The translations under genes were made by a program, and so were the position numbers. A DNA stretch of 64,000 nucleotides. Origin: an uncultured Opitutaceae bacterium (lineage in GTDB: Bacteria > Verrucomicrobiota > Verrucomicrobiia > Opitutales > Opitutaceae). Under the pieces are notes generated by a model. That model searched no databases. It saw only the letters and a list, made by a program, of their open reading frames with translations, and was not told the origin of the DNA. Shown one piece after another: positions 59,525 through 64,000 of this stretch. Every line of letters begins with the position of its first letter. The first letter of the stretch is position 1. The stretch is taken from assembly GCA_903862935.1 (NCBI GenBank), contig CAIOZY010000028.1:1-64000 (forward strand). Reading direction: 5' to 3'.

Positions 59525-59533
59525 TGTGAATAA
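59525..59533 (-). promoter_or_regulatory. Candidate DnaA box (TTATTCACA on the minus strand)
   Basis: Matches TTATNCACA; 21 bp upstream of the dnaA start. Confidence 0.45.
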
Positions 59534-59554
59534 TATCAGCCTGTAAGCCCGTCC

Positions 59555-60937
59555 ATGCCCCCCCTCCCGTCCCTAGCCCCCAGTTTGTGGGAGACCGCGA
59601 AATGCGACCTGAAGTCGTTGTTTCCGGAGGACGTCTTCCAGATGTGGTTCGAGCCGCTGTCCTGCCTGGAGACCATCGGGGACTCGATGGTGCTGGGTGT
59701 TCCTAACGATTTCGCAGCCATCTGGATCCACGACAACTACCTGGACCTGATCACCCAAAGGCTAAGGCTGACGGCGGGGCGCGCGGTAAGCGTCACCCTG
59801 CGTAAGAGCGACTCCCCGCCGACCGGTCCGATCGCCCGCACGGCCTCCGAGCCTGTGCGGACCCGCATTCCGGTCTCGCGCCGAAGCTCCCGCGGCGACG
59901 ATCGGAGCCTGACTGCGGGAACCCTGAGCCCTCGCAACACCTTCGAGAGCTTTGTCGTCGGGGCGAACAACCAGACCGCCCACGCAGCCGCACTCGCCGT
60001 CGCGCAGGCCCCGGCGCAGGCCTACAACCCCCTGCTCATCTACGGGGAGACCGGTCTGGGCAAGACCCATCTGATGCATGCCATTGGGCACGCCATCCTG
60101 AGGAACAACCCCGAGGCCCGCGTGGCGTACCTGTCGACGGAGAAGTTCACCAACGAGTTCATCCAGGCCCTCCAGGAGAACAGCCTCACCAAGTTCCGGC
60201 AGCGCTACCGCCATGTGGATGTGCTGCTGATCGACGACATCCAGTTCCTGGCGGGCAAAGAGCGCATCCAGGAGGAGTTCTTCCACACGTTCAACGACCT
60301 GTTCGAGTCCGGCAAGCAGATCGTCCTGTCGAGCGACCGCCGGGCAAGCGAGATCCAGAAGATCGAGTCGCGCCTGGTCTCGCGCTTCGAGTGGGGCCTG
60401 CCGGCCGACATTCAGGCCCCCGACTTCGAGACGCGCCTAGCGATCCTGCGCTCGAAGGCCGTCAGCCTCAGGTGTGACGTTCCCGAGGCGGTGCTTAACT
60501 TCATCGCACAGAACATCACCCGGAACATCCGCCGCCTCGAGGGGGCACTGATCCGGGTCGCAAGCCACGGGGCGCTCTTCAACAAGCCCTTGGACGTGCC
60601 CGTCGCGGAGCGCCTGCTGCACGACATGCTGATCGAGCAGGCCCAGACGATGCTCACGATCGAGACTATCCAGAAGCGCGTCGCCGACCACTTCCAGATC
60701 CGCCACAGCGACATGACAAGCAAGCGGCGGCCCAACAACATCGCCATACCCCGGCAGGTCGCGATGTACCTGGCCCGCACGCTCACCAAGCACTCACTGC
60801 AGGAGATCGGGGACGCCTTTGGCGGCCGCGATCACGGCACGGTGATCCACGCCTGCAAGGCCGTGGACAACATGATGGAGCAGGACTCGGCAATGCGGGG
60901 CAGCGTCGCCTTCCTCAAGGCGCAGCTCTCGAAGTAG
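59555..60937 (+). CDS. dnaA: Chromosomal replication initiator protein DnaA
   Basis: NPLLIYGETGLGKTHLMHAIGH, VLLIDDIQFLAGKERIQEEFFHTFN, C-terminal GDAFGGRDHGTVIHACKAV. Confidence 0.97.
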   Translation: MPPLPSLAPSLWETAKCDLKSLFPEDVFQMWFEPLSCLETIGDSMVLGVPNDFAAIWIHDNYLDLITQRLRLTAGRAVSVTLRKSDSPPTGPIARTASEPVRTRIPVSRRSSRGDDRSLTAGTLSPRNTFESFVVGANNQTAHAAALAVAQAPAQAYNPLLIYGETGLGKTHLMHAIGHAILRNNPEARVAYLSTEKFTNEFIQALQENSLTKFRQRYRHVDVLLIDDIQFLAGKERIQEEFFHTFNDLFESGKQIVLSSDRRASEIQKIESRLVSRFEWGLPADIQAPDFETRLAILRSKAVSLRCDVPEAVLNFIAQNITRNIRRLEGALIRVASHGALFNKPLDVPVAERLLHDMLIEQAQTMLTIETIQKRVADHFQIRHSDMTSKRRPNNIAIPRQVAMYLARTLTKHSLQEIGDAFGGRDHGTVIHACKAVDNMMEQDSAMRGSVAFLKAQLSK

Positions 60938-60970
60938 CCGCCTCTTGCAATCGGTTCCCTGGGAACCAGA

Positions 60971-61558
60971 ATGGGGATTCCTATGGACCTTTCCGAAGAG
61001 CAAAAGCAGACCGTCGCCTCGTGGGTGGCCGCAGGGGCCAACCTGTCGGTAATTCAGCGCAAGCTGGCCGACGAACTAAAGATCTCGATGACGTACATGG
61101 ACGTCCGTTTCCTCGTCGACGACCTGAACCTAAGGCTCAAGGACGCCCCGCCGAAGGTGGACACAAACCTCGACAAGGCAGGGTCGGCGCAGGCCGCCCC
61201 GGCCCCCGAAAAGAAGGGCTTCCTGGACAAGGCCAAGGAGAGGCTGGGGCTTGGAAAAAGTGACGAGCAGGCCGGAGCGGACGCTCCGGAGGGGCTTGAG
61301 GAGGCCCTCGGCGACGAGCCGGAGCCGGCCGGCGCGGGAGGGGTGAGCGTGTCCGTCGACAAGGTCACCATTATCCCCGGGGCTCTCGCGAGCGGGACCG
61401 TGACCTTCAGTGACGGAGTCACCGGAAAGTGGATTGTGGACAACTACGGACGCCCGGGACTCACCGAGATGAGCAAGCCCGGATACCGGCCCAAGCCCGC
61501 GGACGCCGAGGCGTTCGTCAGGCAGCTGGGAGCGGCCCTCCAGCAGCGCGGATTCTGA
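60971..61558 (+). CDS. Hypothetical protein
   Basis: 195 aa, HTH-like N-terminus (LSVIQRKLADELKISMTYMDVRFLVDDL), low-complexity linker, C-terminal small domain. Confidence 0.6.
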   Translation: MGIPMDLSEEQKQTVASWVAAGANLSVIQRKLADELKISMTYMDVRFLVDDLNLRLKDAPPKVDTNLDKAGSAQAAPAPEKKGFLDKAKERLGLGKSDEQAGADAPEGLEEALGDEPEPAGAGGVSVSVDKVTIIPGALASGTVTFSDGVTGKWIVDNYGRPGLTEMSKPGYRPKPADAEAFVRQLGAALQQRGF

Positions 61559-61752
61559 GACCGACATCTCGGAACCTGGGTCTATCAGGGCCGTGTGACG
61601 CGCGACTCTGGATTTGGAGCACGCGGTCGAGTCAGGGCATCGGAGGGGCGCCTGGAAACGTCTCAGCCCGGATGAACTCTGCCCGGCTCCCTAATACCAC
61701 GCCGACATCATCAACCCATAATCTGCATCTGCTAAGATCTCCCCCCTCGCTA

Positions 61753-63939
61753 ATGAAGCGCCTGCTCCCTCTGCTCGCATTTCTGCTGTCCTTCCCGGCA
61801 GCAGGAGCCCAATCACCATCACCGTCCCCTGCGGGACAGCCTCCCCAGCCCCAGTCGGATACGGTGGTCAAGCTCGGCAAGTTCGAAGTCAGCGCCTCGC
61901 AGCAGACCTACCTCAATTCGATAGACCGCAAGGTTTACAATGTCGGTATGGACATCCAGGGGTTGACCGGCAGCGCCGCGGACCTGCTCCAGAACATCCC
62001 CTCGGTCCAAGTCGACGTCGACGGCAACGTTAGCCTGCGGGGTGACGCAAATGTCCAGATCCTGCTCGACGGCCGTCCGACCGCTCTCATGGGGGCCAAC
62101 AGGGCCGATGCCCTCTCCCAGATGCCGGCCGATTCGATCGAGAGGGTCGAGGTGATCACAAACCCGTCGGCAATGTACAAGGCGGACGGCACCGCAGGAA
62201 TCATCAACATTGTCACAAAAAAAGGCCGCTCCGCGGAATTCTCAGGATCGGTCCACATCACTGCTGGCAACGGCCGCAGGTTCAGCGCCGCGGCGAGCGG
62301 GAGCCGAGACGTCGGGAAGGTGAAGCTCTACGGCCAGGTCACGCTCCGCCAGGACGACCGGATCCGTGTCGCGACGGACAAGCGGCAGTTCTCGGATCAG
62401 GCCTCGGGCCAGCCGGCCACCACGCAAACGGCGACAACCGAACACTCCAGGCCGCTCTACCGGATGGCAAACGGAGGAATCGATTTTTCGCCCACCAAGG
62501 CGGACAAGCTTGGCGAGAAGGTGACCTACAGTTACCGCACCTTCGACCGGCATTCGGCCGAACTGGACACCTCCTCCGTCGGCGGAACCGTCACCACCGT
62601 CTACGACCGGCTCCGCGAGGATCCGGAGTACGAGCGGGATGTGGAATCGAAGTCGACCTACAAGCACGACTTCGGAGACGAGGGTCATGCGTTGACGGCT
62701 GAATTCCGGGCCGAGCACCACACCGAGACCGAGAACAACCATTACGCCAACGTCTTCGGGTTGCCCGCTGCCCCGACCACCTACGACAACACCAAGATCT
62801 TCACCAACGAGCCCGGAACCGAGGCCACGGTCGAGTATTCGGACCCCCTGGGCAAGGACTCCAAGCTCGAGCTTGGGTACGACCGCTCGGACGACAAGAG
62901 CAACCAGGACCACTTCCGCAACTATTTGAATTCTCCGGGTTCCCTTTGGACAGTCGATACCTCGGTCACCAACCGCTTCGTCATGAGACAGACGGTTCAG
63001 GCCCTTTACGGCGCCTACTCCCGCGCACTCGGAAATCTCGGGATTGAGGCGGGATTCCGGTTTGAGCAGACCGGCCTGAACACCAACCAGGTGACCGCCG
63101 CGATCACCCACGACAGCCGCTACTACCGCCTCTACCCGAGTCTCCACCTCGCCTACACCCTCGGTCCGACCCAGCAGCTCCAGCTCAATTACAGCCACCG
63201 CGTGCGCCGGCCCGAGAGCGACGACCTGAACCCGTACCCCGAGTATCAGGACCCGTACAACCTCCGCGAGGGAAACCCCTACCTAAAGCCCCAGGAGACG
63301 CACTCGATTGAGGCGGGCTACCAGTACAAGAACGACGATACGACTTACCTCACCAGCCTCTTCTACAAGTACTCCTACAACGGCTTCACCACCGTCAGCC
63401 GTTTCCTCGATGCGACAACCCTCCTGACGACCGAGGAGAATCTCGCCAAGAACCAGTCCGGCGGGCTGGAGCTGAATGCCAACACCTCGCCGATCGACAA
63501 ACTGACCATCAACGCGAGCGGGGACCTGTTCTACAACCAGATCGACGCGAGCAATCTCGGCTACACCGTCAACCGCTCGACCTTCGCGTGGGACGGAAAA
63601 TTCAGCTGCGAATACGAATTCTCAAAGCGCACGATGGTGCAGCTCAACGCCAACTACACCGCCAGGCGGCTCACACCCCAGGGGTATCGCATGCCCACGT
63701 TCGTCTCAAACCTGGGACTGAAGCACGAACTCGCAAACCGGCGTGTCACGCTGATCCTCACGGTCTCAGATCTTTTCAACTCTCTACGAGAGGAGACCAG
63801 GCTCGACACGCCGACCCTCCGTGATGATTCGACGCGGAGGCGCAGTTCACGGATCGTCTTCGTGGGCTTTATCTACGCATTCGGAGCGTCCCCCAAGAAG
63901 CCCAACGGCGAGAGCCTCCAGTTTGACAATCAGCTCTGA
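61753..63939 (+). CDS. TonB-dependent receptor / outer-membrane beta-barrel family protein
   Basis: Signal peptide; plug LLQNIPSVQVDVDGNVSLRGDANVQILLDGRPTALMG...IERVEVITNPSAMYKADGTAGIINIVTKK; long barrel. Confidence 0.85.
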   Translation: MKRLLPLLAFLLSFPAAGAQSPSPSPAGQPPQPQSDTVVKLGKFEVSASQQTYLNSIDRKVYNVGMDIQGLTGSAADLLQNIPSVQVDVDGNVSLRGDANVQILLDGRPTALMGANRADALSQMPADSIERVEVITNPSAMYKADGTAGIINIVTKKGRSAEFSGSVHITAGNGRRFSAAASGSRDVGKVKLYGQVTLRQDDRIRVATDKRQFSDQASGQPATTQTATTEHSRPLYRMANGGIDFSPTKADKLGEKVTYSYRTFDRHSAELDTSSVGGTVTTVYDRLREDPEYERDVESKSTYKHDFGDEGHALTAEFRAEHHTETENNHYANVFGLPAAPTTYDNTKIFTNEPGTEATVEYSDPLGKDSKLELGYDRSDDKSNQDHFRNYLNSPGSLWTVDTSVTNRFVMRQTVQALYGAYSRALGNLGIEAGFRFEQTGLNTNQVTAAITHDSRYYRLYPSLHLAYTLGPTQQLQLNYSHRVRRPESDDLNPYPEYQDPYNLREGNPYLKPQETHSIEAGYQYKNDDTTYLTSLFYKYSYNGFTTVSRFLDATTLLTTEENLAKNQSGGLELNANTSPIDKLTINASGDLFYNQIDASNLGYTVNRSTFAWDGKFSCEYEFSKRTMVQLNANYTARRLTPQGYRMPTFVSNLGLKHELANRRVTLILTVSDLFNSLREETRLDTPTLRDDSTRRRSSRIVFVGFIYAFGASPKKPNGESLQFDNQL

Positions 63940-64000
63940 GCGGGGCCGTCCGGACCCTTCAGGGAGATCTCCAGGAACCCCGGCTTCGGCATCGCCGCCT

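Noticed and set aside
59326-59529. 67-aa plus ORF between ispG and dnaA
   Set aside because: No ribosome-binding site or homology signal; falls in the AT-rich presumed regulatory region.

Overview
High-GC bacterial chromosomal window. Gene content and protein style suggest Verrucomicrobia/Opitutales, but this is inference with no search run. From about 17 kb to the end it is mostly housekeeping: purSQLFM, xerD-like, infA, tadA, sodB, mrp, rpmG, nuoA, dnaG, rpoD, tatA, mreBCD-pbp2, uppS-cdsA-dxr-rseP-ispG and dnaA. The first ~16 kb is accessory: (i) an arsR / permease / thioredoxin / DGC / thioredoxin / ccdA operon lying between two diverged 111-bp direct repeats that look like insertion-sequence 5' ends; (ii) a corrinoid salvage locus (candidate cobalamin riboswitch, btuB-like receptor, btuFCD, cobO, cobQ, cbiB, cbiZ with a C-terminal extension) with a second, different short repeat at both edges; (iii) a glycoside-hydrolase-like gene and an apparent alpha-galactosidase (GH27) relic with an internal deletion and a frameshift. 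Other points for follow-up: an EIIA / PK-C-like / diadenylate cyclase fusion, an HpsN-like histidinol dehydrogenase paralogue with an XRE-cupin regulator and a palindromic operator candidate, tandem orphan PstS-like proteins, and a TetR operator candidate with a possible second site upstream of an alternative sigma factor. I saw no tRNA, rRNA, CRISPR array or intact transposase. I did not find a convincing wholly new multi-gene system.
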